Assembly: GCA_038244535.1 (NCBI GenBank)
Contig: JBBRTJ010000085.1
Coordinates: 1 to 15,572 of the forward strand
DNA: 15,572 nt
Direction: 5' to 3'
Origin: JBBRTJ01 sp038244535
Lineage (GTDB): Bacteria > Actinomycetota > Acidimicrobiia > Acidimicrobiales > Ilumatobacteraceae
Below are positions 1-6,582 of this stretch, one piece after another. The notes under the pieces are model-generated. The model saw nothing but the letters and a program-made list of their open reading frames with translations. It was not told the DNA's origin and searched no databases. The first letter of the stretch is position 1, and every line of letters begins with the position of its first letter. Position numbers and translations under genes: made by a program.

Positions 1-756
1 CACGTTGTCCGCGGTGCCGGCGCGGATCTTCGTGATGGTGACGACGATGGGGTCGAAGACATTGATGCGTCGAGTCGCCATCACTTGGAGTGCCTGCACG
101 ATCTCCGCCGCGATCGGCATCGGGTCGGCGGCGAGGTACGGCGTCGAGGCGTGCCCACCTTTCCCCGTTACCGCGATCTCGAGGACGTCGGCCGAAGCCA
201 TGAGCGGTCCGCCTCGCGTCCAGATCGTTCCCGACGGCAGGTTCGGCGACACATGCAACGCGAACGCGGCATCGACGGGCCGTTCGTCGCCGAGCACGCC
301 CTCCTCGATCATGTACCGCGCGCCGTGATGTCCCTCTTCGCCCGGCTGGAACATGAACCGGACCGTGCCCGGCAGTTCCGCGCGGCGAGCCTGCAGCAAA
401 CGCGCGGCACCGACGAGCATCGCCGTGTGCGCGTCGTGACCGCACGCATGCATGCAGCCGTCGACCTCGCTGGCAAAATCGAGCCCGGTGTCCTCCGGCA
501 TCGGCAGCGCGTCCATGTCGCCGCGCAACAAGACCATCGGACCTTCCGCAACGTCGAGATCGGCGACCACCGACGACACCGCGTCGCCCGTGGACACTGC
601 GAAACCCAGACCGTCGATCGCTTCGAGAACCGCAGCCTGTGTGGCGGGTAACGACAAGCCCAACTCCGGCACGCGATGAATGCGTCGCCGCAGCTCGACC
701 AGATCGGGAAGCATGCTTTCGGCGTCCGCCAGGAGCTGCGCCTCGTTCGTCGTCAC
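1..756 (-). CDS. M20-family amidohydrolase (partial, C-terminus off window)
   Basis: Metal-dependent amidohydrolase of the M20D type (hippurate, IAA-amino acid or N-acyl-amino acid hydrolases), which cleaves an amide bond to release an amino acid or amine in the cytoplasm. The first 252 codons are present; roughly 130-150 C-terminal residues lie beyond position 1. Seen: LRRRIHRVPELG near residues 22-33, the metal motif HACGHDAHTA (Cys105, His107), QPGEEGHHGA (Glu140/141), LHVSP (His168), and the lid-domain start GKGGHASTPY near 198-207, followed by ITKIRAGTADNV, which is typical of the family. The GTG at 754-756 was chosen because it opens the frame just after the paaX stop and gives a normal N-terminus; an internal ATG (711-713) is the alternative. 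No clear Shine-Dalgarno site is seen. It sits 15 bases downstream of paaX on the same strand, so co-transcription is likely. The substrate cannot be told from sequence. Confidence 0.93.
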   Translation of the reverse strand, partial: MTTNEAQLLADAESMLPDLVELRRRIHRVPELGLSLPATQAAVLEAIDGLGFAVSTGDAVSSVVADLDVAEGPMVLLRGDMDALPMPEDTGLDFASEVDGCMHACGHDAHTAMLVGAARLLQARRAELPGTVRFMFQPGEEGHHGARYMIEEGVLGDERPVDAAFALHVSPNLPSGTIWTRGGPLMASADVLEIAVTGKGGHASTPYLAADPMPIAAEIVQALQVMATRRINVFDPIVVTITKIRAGTADNV

Positions 757-766
757 GCTGCAGACT

Positions 767-779
767 AACGCTCAGCGTT
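767..779. repeat. Small palindrome over the paaX stop codon
   Basis: AACGCT-C-AGCGTT is a 6-bp inverted repeat with a one-base centre, spanning the stop codon of the PaaX-like gene and lying 11 bases upstream of the amidohydrolase start codon. As RNA it would form only a short hairpin, so it may be a weak operator or processing site, or chance. No function is shown. Confidence 0.3.
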
Positions 780-1578
780 GCTGAAACCACGTCCGCAACG
801 CGGTCGAAAACACCCGTTCGTAGTTGCGGTATGCCCGGCGCAGGGCCTCGCCCGCCTGTGCCGCGTCGGCAGCCAGTTCGCGCGGGAGCAGCGGGTCGGA
901 ACGAAGGTGAGCGAGCCCGGCCGCACCCACCACGAATCCCTCGGCGAGCGAGCTGTCACCGCTACGCGTCATCGCATCGGTCACGCGCGCCAACCGGCTC
1001 GTGAGCATCTCCGCGCGAGGTACCCAGACGACAGGTGCGAACAGTTCGCGCGCGAGCCCGGCGGGATCACCGTCCGGGCGGCCCGACCACCACACGCATT
1101 GCGCGTCGACGACCCGCCACGACTCCGCGGGACCAGAATCGCGCGGCAGATTGTCGGGGCGGGTCCACATGCCCTCGCGCGGCGAGGCGTAACGCAACCG
1201 GCGCATCTCCTCGCGGAGGGCGTTGCGTTCGCTCGCATCCCGGGCCGCCGGTGTCACCACGGCCACCCGCCATTCGCCATTCCACGGAGCGAGTTGCGGA
1301 TCCAGGCTCCAGTCCTGGGTGCGCCGACGGCTTCTCACTCGTCCCGCCAACTCGTAGACGCCATCACTCGTGCGCAGCTCGCCGCTTTCGACCATGCGAC
1401 TGAGCGCGACCCTCGTCGTGCCTTCCGCCACCCCGAACAGCCCGCACCACTGGACACAACGAGCACCGCGCATGCGCGGCGGTTGTGTGCGGAGCAGCAG
1501 GCTTGCGACGAGCGAGCGCGCCGAGAGCGGCCGCTCCAGCAGCGCCTCCGACCGGGATCTATTACCTTCTGGCATCAT
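772..1578 (-). CDS. PaaX-like transcriptional regulator
   Basis: DNA-binding repressor of the PaaX family (268 aa, close to the usual 260-310), whose known members sense CoA thioesters such as phenylacetyl-CoA. Seen: N-terminal RSLVASLLLRTQ, the winged-helix region around residues 38-75 with LFGVAEGTTRVALSRMVESGEL, then the family core WNGEWRVAVVTP, LRYASPREGMWTRPDNLP, and a C-terminal helical part ending in YRNYERVFSTALRTWFQQR. The frame stays open far upstream to 2229, but that part is antisense to the desaturase. The start is therefore set at tandem ATGs (1578 and 1575). A TACAAT box on the minus strand (1590-1595) lies just upstream, which would give a very short or no leader. It is divergent from the desaturase and upstream of the amidohydrolase, so regulation of one or both neighbours is inferred. 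The ligand is unknown. Confidence 0.9.
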   Translation of the reverse strand: MMPEGNRSRSEALLERPLSARSLVASLLLRTQPPRMRGARCVQWCGLFGVAEGTTRVALSRMVESGELRTSDGVYELAGRVRSRRRTQDWSLDPQLAPWNGEWRVAVVTPAARDASERNALREEMRRLRYASPREGMWTRPDNLPRDSGPAESWRVVDAQCVWWSGRPDGDPAGLARELFAPVVWVPRAEMLTSRLARVTDAMTRSGDSSLAEGFVVGAAGLAHLRSDPLLPRELAADAAQAGEALRRAYRNYERVFSTALRTWFQQR

Positions 1579-1583
1579 CCGAC

Positions 1584-1599
1584 TAGATATTGTAATATG
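1584..1599. promoter_or_regulatory. Divergent AT-rich promoter/operator between paaX and desaturase
   Basis: Only 18 bases separate the two start codons. They hold an AT-rich inverted repeat, ATATT-GT-AATAT (1587-1598), in otherwise GC-rich DNA. Candidate -10 boxes are TACAAT on the minus strand (1590-1595) toward paaX and TATTGT on the plus strand (1588-1593) toward the desaturase. If the latter is used, the desaturase may start at the downstream ATG (1618). The repeat is a candidate site for autoregulation by the PaaX-like protein; this is inference. Confidence 0.5.
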
Positions 1600-2562
1600 T
1601 CGTCTGTGGTTGCGACGATGATCCCGGAACCGGAGTTCCTCGACTCGGTCCACGCGACCGATCGCATCACCGCCGCGGGCCGTCCGACACCCGAGTTCCG
1701 CGAGCAGCTGCGGCGCATCCCGAACACGCGCAACGCGCTCGCCGTCGTCGCGCTGTACGTCCAGACGATCGGCATCATCATGGCCGCGGTCTGGATCGAC
1801 AACTGGGTCGTCTGGATCGCCGCGTTCTTCTTGATGGGTCGCGCGCACGCGCAGTTCGCCGCGCTGATGCACGAGGCCGCGCACCGGATGTTGTTCCGGA
1901 ATCGCAAGGTCAACGACTTCGTCGGTCGCTGGTTGCTCGGATTCCCGTCGTTCACACCGATCGACGCCTACCGCCGCGGCCACATGGCGCACCACCGAGA
2001 AGAGTTCGGACCCGACGAACCCGACATCGCGCTGTACCGCGGATATCCGATCTCCAAGGACTCCATGCGCCGAAAATTGGTGCGTGACGCGACCGGGCGA
2101 ACCGGATGGAAGCTGTTCAAGGGGCTCTTGGGTGCGACCCGCTCCGAAAACGCGCCGGTGCGTTTTCAAGCACGAGCCATCATCGGAACTCAGCTCGTGT
2201 TCATCGCGATCGGCGTGGCCCTGGGCCACCCCTGGGTCTATTTCCTTCTCTGGCTTGCGCCCTATCTCACCGTGTGGCGCGTGATCAACCGACTGCGATC
2301 AATTGCTGAGCACGGCGGTATGCAGCGCTCGAAGGACCGGCGCCTCACGACGCACTCCGTGCGCCAGTCGCCCCTGGCGCGGTTCTGCTTGGTTCCGTTC
2401 CACATCGGCTGGCATCTGGCGCACCACGTCGACGCCGGAGTTCCGATGGCGCACCTCCCCCGGTTGCACGCCGAGCTGGTGCGGGCCGGTTGGGTGCCTG
2501 ACCGGCTCGAGCACCGCAACTACCGGGCCTTGTGGCGCGAGCTCTCGAGCCGCCCGGCCTGA
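1597..2562 (+). CDS. Integral-membrane fatty acid desaturase family protein
   Basis: Membrane di-iron desaturase (321 aa) that would introduce a double bond or hydroxyl into an acyl chain or related lipid. Three histidine boxes are visible: HEAAH (92-96), HMAHH (129-133) and HLAHH (273-277), plus an extra histidine in SIAEHGG near 238. Hydrophobic segments lie near 47-66, 70-84 and 195-230, which fits two membrane hairpins. The third box reads HLAHH where many relatives have HLEHH. No ferredoxin or cytochrome b5 domain is fused, so a separate electron donor is needed. Start: ATG 1597 lies inside the palindrome, with ATG 1618 as an alternative; neither has a clear Shine-Dalgarno site. It is transcribed away from the PaaX-like repressor. 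Carotenoid or sterol-modifying members share the same fold, so the substrate is open. Confidence 0.9.
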   Translation: MSSVVATMIPEPEFLDSVHATDRITAAGRPTPEFREQLRRIPNTRNALAVVALYVQTIGIIMAAVWIDNWVVWIAAFFLMGRAHAQFAALMHEAAHRMLFRNRKVNDFVGRWLLGFPSFTPIDAYRRGHMAHHREEFGPDEPDIALYRGYPISKDSMRRKLVRDATGRTGWKLFKGLLGATRSENAPVRFQARAIIGTQLVFIAIGVALGHPWVYFLLWLAPYLTVWRVINRLRSIAEHGGMQRSKDRRLTTHSVRQSPLARFCLVPFHIGWHLAHHVDAGVPMAHLPRLHAELVRAGWVPDRLEHRNYRALWRELSSRPA

Positions 2563-2598
2563 CGCTGCCTCGGCCTTCGATCGGGGCTCGGTCAGGCC
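2556..2598. terminator. Bidirectional hairpin holding both convergent stop codons
   Basis: GGCCTGAC (2556-2563) and GTCAGGCC (2591-2598) form a perfect 8-bp outer stem. A 7-bp inner stem with G-T wobbles (2567-2573 with 2581-2587) closes a loop at 2574-2580, with a 3x3 internal loop between the two stems. The TGA of the desaturase and the TGA of the sensor kinase lie in the two arms. There is no T-run on either side, so this is a candidate hairpin terminator for both genes rather than a classic intrinsic one. Confidence 0.55.
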
Positions 2599-3989
2599 AG
2601 CGCGAGCGGCAGGGTGAACCCCACGGTGGCCCCACCTCCGGGCTCATCGCCCAGGGTGACGGAGCCACCGTGGGCCTCGACGACCTGGCGCACGATGGCG
2701 AGCCCGAGTCCTGAGCCAGTGACCGACGCCCGGGTGGACGCGCCCCGGTAGACGCGGTCGAACACCCGGGTTCGGTCCTCGGCCGGGATGCCCCGGCCAT
2801 GGTCGTGGACGACCAGCTTGGCGTGGCCGCCCCCGCCGCCGACCTCGACCTGGACCGCAGCGTCCGGTGGGCTGTACTTCAGCGCGTTGTCGACCAGGTT
2901 GCTCACCACCCGTTCGATCTGGCCGGGGCGCACCACGACCACGGTAGGTCCGGTGGTGACGACGTCGACGGGGCGGCTGGTGCGGCGGCGCGCCCGCTCG
3001 GCCACCTGGTCGGCCACCTCGACGAGGTCCACCGGCGACAGTGCCTCGTCGGCGGGGCCTTCGGTGGCAAGTGCCACCAACTGGTTCACCAGGTCTGAGA
3101 GCTCGACGAGCTCGGCGTTGGCATCGTCGACCAGCTCCCGGCGCTGCTCGGAAGGGAGGTCGGGCGCACGGTGGAGGAGCTCGATGTTGGTGCGAAGGCT
3201 GGTCAACGGGGTCCGCAGCTCGTGGCTCGCATCCATCACCAGGCGCTGCTGCTGCTCGCGAGACGAGGCCAGCGCGGTGAGCATCGTGTCGAAGCTGCGC
3301 CCGAGGCGGGCCACCTCCTCGGGGCCGCCCTGGGGGAGTGACGTGGAGAGGTCTTGGGTGACGGCAACGTGCTCGGCGGCGGCGGCCAGACGACGAACCG
3401 GAGCAGTGGTTCGTCGGGTGACCATCCATGCCGCGGCACTCGCGAGCACGGTGCCGACGAATGCGATGACGAGCAATCGGTTGCGCAGCGCAGCGAGCAC
3501 GGTGTTGGACTCGGTGAGGTCACGGGCGACTTGGACCGCAGTGCCGTTGCCGAGCGAGGTGGTCAGCATCCGGTACTCGACGCCCGCGACGGTGACGTCG
3601 CGTAGAGCGATGGATGGAGCCCCGGTGGCTCCCGCGGCGGCGAGGTCGCTCGGGGCCACGGGGAGCTGCGGCTGGTCGCGAACCTTGACGATCCCGCCGG
3701 CCGACGAGAGGAGCTGGGCGATGGCGTCGGGCGTGAAGAGGGCCGAGGCCGCCCCCCGCGGCCGATCGCCGCCCGGCGCCCCGGGGCCGAAGCGCACGTC
3801 GTCGCGATCGAAGGCGCTGCCACCGCCGGTGCGCACCAGGACGGCCCGTTGAGCGAGGAACCGGTCGACCTCGTTGCGTTGCTGCTGGCGGACCACGAGG
3901 TAGGTGGCCACGCTGCCGGCGGCAAACATCACCGCGATGATCGCTGTCGTCAGCAGGGCAAGGCGGGAGCGGAGGCTGGGAGAGCGCAT
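2592..3989 (-). CDS. Sensor histidine kinase, MprB-like
   Basis: Membrane sensor kinase (465 aa) that autophosphorylates on histidine and passes the phosphate to the response regulator encoded just upstream. Order: transmembrane helix 1 (about 10-33), extracytoplasmic sensor region (about 34-167), transmembrane helix 2 (about 170-190), HAMP linker (about 191-243), HisKA with DASHELRTPLTSLR (His256), and HATPase_c with N-box VVSNLVDNALKYSP (Asn368), G1 DHGRGIP (396-402), F-box RVFDRVYRG and G2 GSGLGLAIV (425-433). All catalytic boxes are intact. The sensor loop is rich in Gly, Pro and Ala (residues 54-82) and holds no recognised ligand domain. The ATG start at 3989 gives a normal short cytoplasmic N-terminus. 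It begins 11 bases after the regulator stop, so one operon is expected. The stimulus is unknown; MprB in mycobacteria responds to envelope stress. Confidence 0.95.
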   Translation of the reverse strand: MRSPSLRSRLALLTTAIIAVMFAAGSVATYLVVRQQQRNEVDRFLAQRAVLVRTGGGSAFDRDDVRFGPGAPGGDRPRGAASALFTPDAIAQLLSSAGGIVKVRDQPQLPVAPSDLAAAGATGAPSIALRDVTVAGVEYRMLTTSLGNGTAVQVARDLTESNTVLAALRNRLLVIAFVGTVLASAAAWMVTRRTTAPVRRLAAAAEHVAVTQDLSTSLPQGGPEEVARLGRSFDTMLTALASSREQQQRLVMDASHELRTPLTSLRTNIELLHRAPDLPSEQRRELVDDANAELVELSDLVNQLVALATEGPADEALSPVDLVEVADQVAERARRRTSRPVDVVTTGPTVVVVRPGQIERVVSNLVDNALKYSPPDAAVQVEVGGGGGHAKLVVHDHGRGIPAEDRTRVFDRVYRGASTRASVTGSGLGLAIVRQVVEAHGGSVTLGDEPGGGATVGFTLPLALA

Positions 3990-4000
3990 CGCGAGTCCGC

Positions 4001-4696
4001 TCAGGATGCCCGGGCGACGTAGCCAACGCCGCGCACGGTGTGCAGGAGCCGGGGCTCGCCCGCCTCCTCGGTCTTGCGGCGGACGTAGCCGATGTAGGTG
4101 TCGAGCGACTTCGACGACGTCTCGAAGTCGAAGCCCCAGATGCGGTCGTAGATGAGGTCGCGCGAGAGCACGACGCCGGCGTTGTGCATGAGGAGCTCGA
4201 GGAGGTCGAACTCGGTCTTGGTCAGGTCGATGACCCGCGTGCCCCGCACGACGGTGCGCGCCGCGGGATCAAGGACCAGGTCGCCGACACGCATGACGCC
4301 CTCGGCGCCGCTGACGCTGGTACGTCGCAGCAGAGCCCGTAGCCGTGCCAGCAGCTCTTCCAATGCGAACGGCTTCACCAAGTAGTCGTCGGCCCCCGCA
4401 TCGAGCCCGGCGACGCGGTCTTCGATCCGGTCGCGGGCGGTGAGGAGCAGCACGGGCGTGTGATCGCCCTTGGCTCGCAGGCGCCGGCACACCGAGAGGC
4501 CGTCGACGTGGGGCAGCATCACGTCGAGGATCACGACATCGGGCGGGTTGTCGAGCAGCACCTCGAGCGCCTCGCCGCCGTCGCCCACCGCCGAGACGTC
4601 GTACCCCTCGAAGCGCAGGGCGCGAAGCAAGGCGTCCCGTACGCCTCGATCGTCTTCGACGACGAGCACCCGACCACCCGCAGGCACTGAGCTCAC
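4001..4696 (-). CDS. OmpR-family response regulator, MprA-like
   Basis: DNA-binding response regulator (231 aa), the phosphorylation partner of the kinase downstream. Receiver domain: acidic pair Asp15-Asp16, phospho-acceptor Asp58 in VVILDVMLPHVDG, Thr86 in LLLTARD, Lys108 in YLVKPFALEELLARLRALLRR. C-terminal winged helix: LTKTEFDLLELLMHNAGVVLSRDLIYDRIWGFDF and YVRRKTEEAGEPRLLHTVRGVGYV, closely matching the mycobacterial MprA pattern. The open frame runs upstream to 4852, but similarity begins only at GGRVLVVEDD. The start is GTG 4696, directly behind a run of G, or GTG 4687, which has GGTGAG a few bases upstream; the latter gives 228 aa. It is divergent from the secreted protein gene, so the 158-bp gap probably carries the autoregulated promoters. 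Confidence 0.94.
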   Translation of the reverse strand: MSSVPAGGRVLVVEDDRGVRDALLRALRFEGYDVSAVGDGGEALEVLLDNPPDVVILDVMLPHVDGLSVCRRLRAKGDHTPVLLLTARDRIEDRVAGLDAGADDYLVKPFALEELLARLRALLRRTSVSGAEGVMRVGDLVLDPAARTVVRGTRVIDLTKTEFDLLELLMHNAGVVLSRDLIYDRIWGFDFETSSKSLDTYIGYVRRKTEEAGEPRLLHTVRGVGYVARAS

Positions 4697-4764
4697 CCCC
4701 CCATTCTCACCGGGGTCTCGGCGAACGCACAGGGAAGGCCGTGCGATTCTCGACAACTTCTGAA

Positions 4765-4827
4765 CTGAGACCCATCCGCGCCTCACCTGTCGCCGCAAGG
4801 ATCGTCTCAGAGCCCGCTTGATCTGAG
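4765..4827. promoter_or_regulatory. CTGAG/CTCAG repeat cluster between regulator and secreted protein
   Basis: CTGAGAC (4765-4771) and GTCTCAG (4804-4810) form a 7-bp inverted repeat with a 32-bp spacer, and a third CTGAG copy sits at 4823-4827. All lie in the divergent gap upstream of the secreted protein gene. The spacing, about three DNA turns, fits paired binding by a dimeric OmpR-type regulator such as the neighbouring one. Binding is inference. No convincing TANNNT box was found close by for the plus-strand gene. Confidence 0.4.
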
Positions 4828-4854
4828 CGGCCAAAGCTTCAGCAGGAGGCACAC

Positions 4855-5556
4855 ATGAAGAACAAGCACTTCATCGCAGCAACGGTGGCCGCTCTCGGCG
4901 TCGGCGTCGGCGTCGGCGCCGTCGCGCTGGCACCCACCATCGTCGGAGCGTCCGAGCCCGCGGTCCGGGTCATGGCCACCTCCGACGCCACCGTGCCGGG
5001 CGGGGCGGCCAGCGCGACCGACCCGGCCCGGCCGAACCCGGGCCAGCGGGAAGCCGACGCGCTGAAGCCGCTCGTGGCGGCCGGCACCATCACCCAGGCC
5101 CAGGCTGATGCGGTGCTCAAGGCGCTTGCCGCGGCGCGCCCGCCTCACGTCGATGGCCGTGGGGGCTTCGGTGGCCCCAAGGGCTTCGGCGCGGCGGCCG
5201 CTGATGTCAGCAAGGCGCTCGGGATCAGCGAGGCTGATCTCCGCACAGCCATCGAGAGCGGCAAGTCGTTGGCCGACATCGCCAAGGCCAATGGCAAAGA
5301 CCCCGCAGCCATCGCCAAGGTGATCCAGGACGAGATGACGGCCCGCATCGACCAGGCCGCCAAGGACGGCAAGCTCACCGCTGATCAGGCAGCCAAGGCC
5401 AAGGCCGACGCGGCCGACAGGGCGACGGCGATCGTGAACGGCACCGCTCCCCTCGGTGGGCGCGGCCCCGGGCGCGGCGGCTTCGATGACCACGGTCCTC
5501 GCGGGCCGGTGGCCCCCCTCACCCCAGCGACGCCTCCCACCACCACCGTCAGCTGA
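4855..5556 (+). CDS. Secreted helical protein with repeat motifs, next to two-component system
   Basis: Function not known. The 233-aa protein starts with a signal peptide (MKNKH, then a hydrophobic Gly/Val/Ala core, likely cleavage near Ala32 in IVGASEP), so it should be exported. The mature part has two similar helical units: LVAAGTITQAQADAVLKAL (about 73-91) and AAKDGKLTADQAAKAKADA (about 168-186). Between them is LGISEADLRTAIESGKSLADIAKANGKDP (about 122-150), a pattern I recall from actinobacterial and firmicute exported proteins. Gly-rich linkers (101-112, 200-217) and a Pro/Thr-rich tail follow. An AGGAGG site (4844-4849) lies 5 bases before the ATG, the best Shine-Dalgarno site in the window. 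Divergence from the regulator/kinase pair suggests it is a regulon member or a periplasmic modulator, as CpxP is for CpxAR; that analogy is positional, not homology. Confidence 0.85.
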   Translation: MKNKHFIAATVAALGVGVGVGAVALAPTIVGASEPAVRVMATSDATVPGGAASATDPARPNPGQREADALKPLVAAGTITQAQADAVLKALAAARPPHVDGRGGFGGPKGFGAAAADVSKALGISEADLRTAIESGKSLADIAKANGKDPAAIAKVIQDEMTARIDQAAKDGKLTADQAAKAKADAADRATAIVNGTAPLGGRGPGRGGFDDHGPRGPVAPLTPATPPTTTVS

Positions 5557-5574
5557 CCTGACGAGCACCACCGC

Positions 5575-6519
5575 TCACGCGGCCGGGATCGAGCCACCCT
5601 CGGTCCCGGCCGTTTTGCGTCCGGGCGCTGGGCCGGTCGCCTCGGAGGCCGCTGAGGACTGGGCGAGCTTGATGACCCCCCATACCGCGACGGCGGCGGC
5701 TACAGCCGCCGCGAGGGCGGCCACCGACGACAGCTCGACGTCTTCGTGGAACACCGCGATGCCGATGGCGGCCGACACCACCGGGGTGGCCAGCGTCATG
5801 CTCGACTGGGCGGCCGCCAGCGTCCCGGCCCGCAGGGACAGGTTCTGGAGGAGCACGCCCAGCACGGCGAAGGCGGCCGTCGCCCACACCGCCGGGCCGA
5901 ACATCGACACCATGCTCAGGCCGTCCGCGAGGTCGTCGGAGGCCACCTTGAGCATCGCCCCCTCGACGCCGTAGACGATGCCGGCCGCGGTGCCCAGCAG
6001 CGCGGCCGCGATGGCAGGGGCGCGTCGGGCCCAGGTCCAGAGCACGCACACGACGACGATCGTCAGCGCGATGACGATGGCCCACGGGGAGGGTCCACCG
6101 TTGGTCGTGGACTGATCGGGGCTGATGAGCAGGAGGAACGCCACGAGGCCGGTGCCGACCAGGACGGCGCCCTTGATGCCCTGCCGATCCATCGGCTGGT
6201 GCCGCAACCGGTTCGACAGCAGGACCATGAACGCCAGCTGGCTGACCTGCAGCGCCTGCACCACGAGCAGCGAGCCGAGCGCCAGTGCCACACCGTGGAG
6301 CACGAACCCGACGATCCCGAACGTGAAGCCAAGGACCCACCGCCGTGAGGTGACGACGGCCCTGACCTTCACGAGCGTGCCGCCGCTGCTGCTTGCTTCG
6401 ACGTTGGCCTGCTGCTGGTACGCCAGCCCGAACGTGTAGAGGAACGCGGACATGACGGCGAGCGCGCTCGATACCAGACCCCCGGTGATCGAGATCTGAT
6501 CGGCAATCGCAATGGCCAT
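5575..6519 (-). CDS. DMT-superfamily (EamA-like) membrane transporter
   Basis: Polytopic membrane protein (314 aa) of the drug/metabolite transporter superfamily, with about nine to ten predicted helices. Hydrophobic segments include LVSSALAVMSAFLYTFGLAY near the N-terminus, WVLGFTFGIVGFVLHGVALALG, GAVLVGTGLVAFLLLI, WAIVIALTIVVVCVLW, AIAAALLGTAAGIVYG, and a final AALAAAVAAAVAVWGVIKLA. The motif AYQQQANVEA and the two-fold arrangement match the uncharacterised actinobacterial branch with NIPA-like organisation. ATG 6519 gives the membrane N-terminus directly; the frame extends to 7254, but that part is antisense to the flavoenzyme. It is divergent from the sarcosine-oxidase-like gene across 63 bases. 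Its last codons overlap the terminator hairpin of the convergent secreted-protein gene. Substrate and direction of transport are unknown. Confidence 0.88.
   Translation of the reverse strand: MAIAIADQISITGGLVSSALAVMSAFLYTFGLAYQQQANVEASSSGGTLVKVRAVVTSRRWVLGFTFGIVGFVLHGVALALGSLLVVQALQVSQLAFMVLLSNRLRHQPMDRQGIKGAVLVGTGLVAFLLLISPDQSTTNGGPSPWAIVIALTIVVVCVLWTWARRAPAIAAALLGTAAGIVYGVEGAMLKVASDDLADGLSMVSMFGPAVWATAAFAVLGVLLQNLSLRAGTLAAAQSSMTLATPVVSAAIGIAVFHEDVELSSVAALAAAVAAAVAVWGVIKLAQSSAASEATGPAPGRKTAGTEGGSIPAA
5580..5616 (+). terminator. Intrinsic terminator of the secreted-protein gene
   Basis: A 14-bp stem (5580-5593 with 5599-5612, one T-G wobble, no other mismatch) closes a 5-base loop and is followed by TTTT (5613-5616). 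It starts 24 bases after the stop of the plus-strand secreted protein and reads as a classic Rho-independent terminator in that direction only. It lies wholly within the last codons of the convergent DMT transporter gene. Confidence 0.85.
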
Positions 6520-6582
6520 CGGGTGCCATCGTGGCGCATGTGGGCTCGTCACACGGTGCGGCGGCGGTGGCATGCTCGCACG

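Noticed and set aside
1579..2229. Long minus-strand open frame upstream of and continuous with paaX
   Set aside because: It is antisense to the desaturase and low in recognisable motifs; PaaX similarity starts only at the tandem ATGs.
2788..3852. 354-codon plus-strand open frame
   Set aside because: Antisense to the well-supported sensor kinase, Ser/Arg/Thr rich, as expected of a shadow frame in high-GC DNA.
4697..4854. Riboswitch or small RNA in the largest gap
   Set aside because: No conserved aptamer pattern or terminator was seen; the gap is explained by divergent promoters and CTGAG repeats.
4807..5571. 254-codon minus-strand open frame
   Set aside because: Antisense to the secreted protein, which has a strong Shine-Dalgarno site, signal peptide and terminator.
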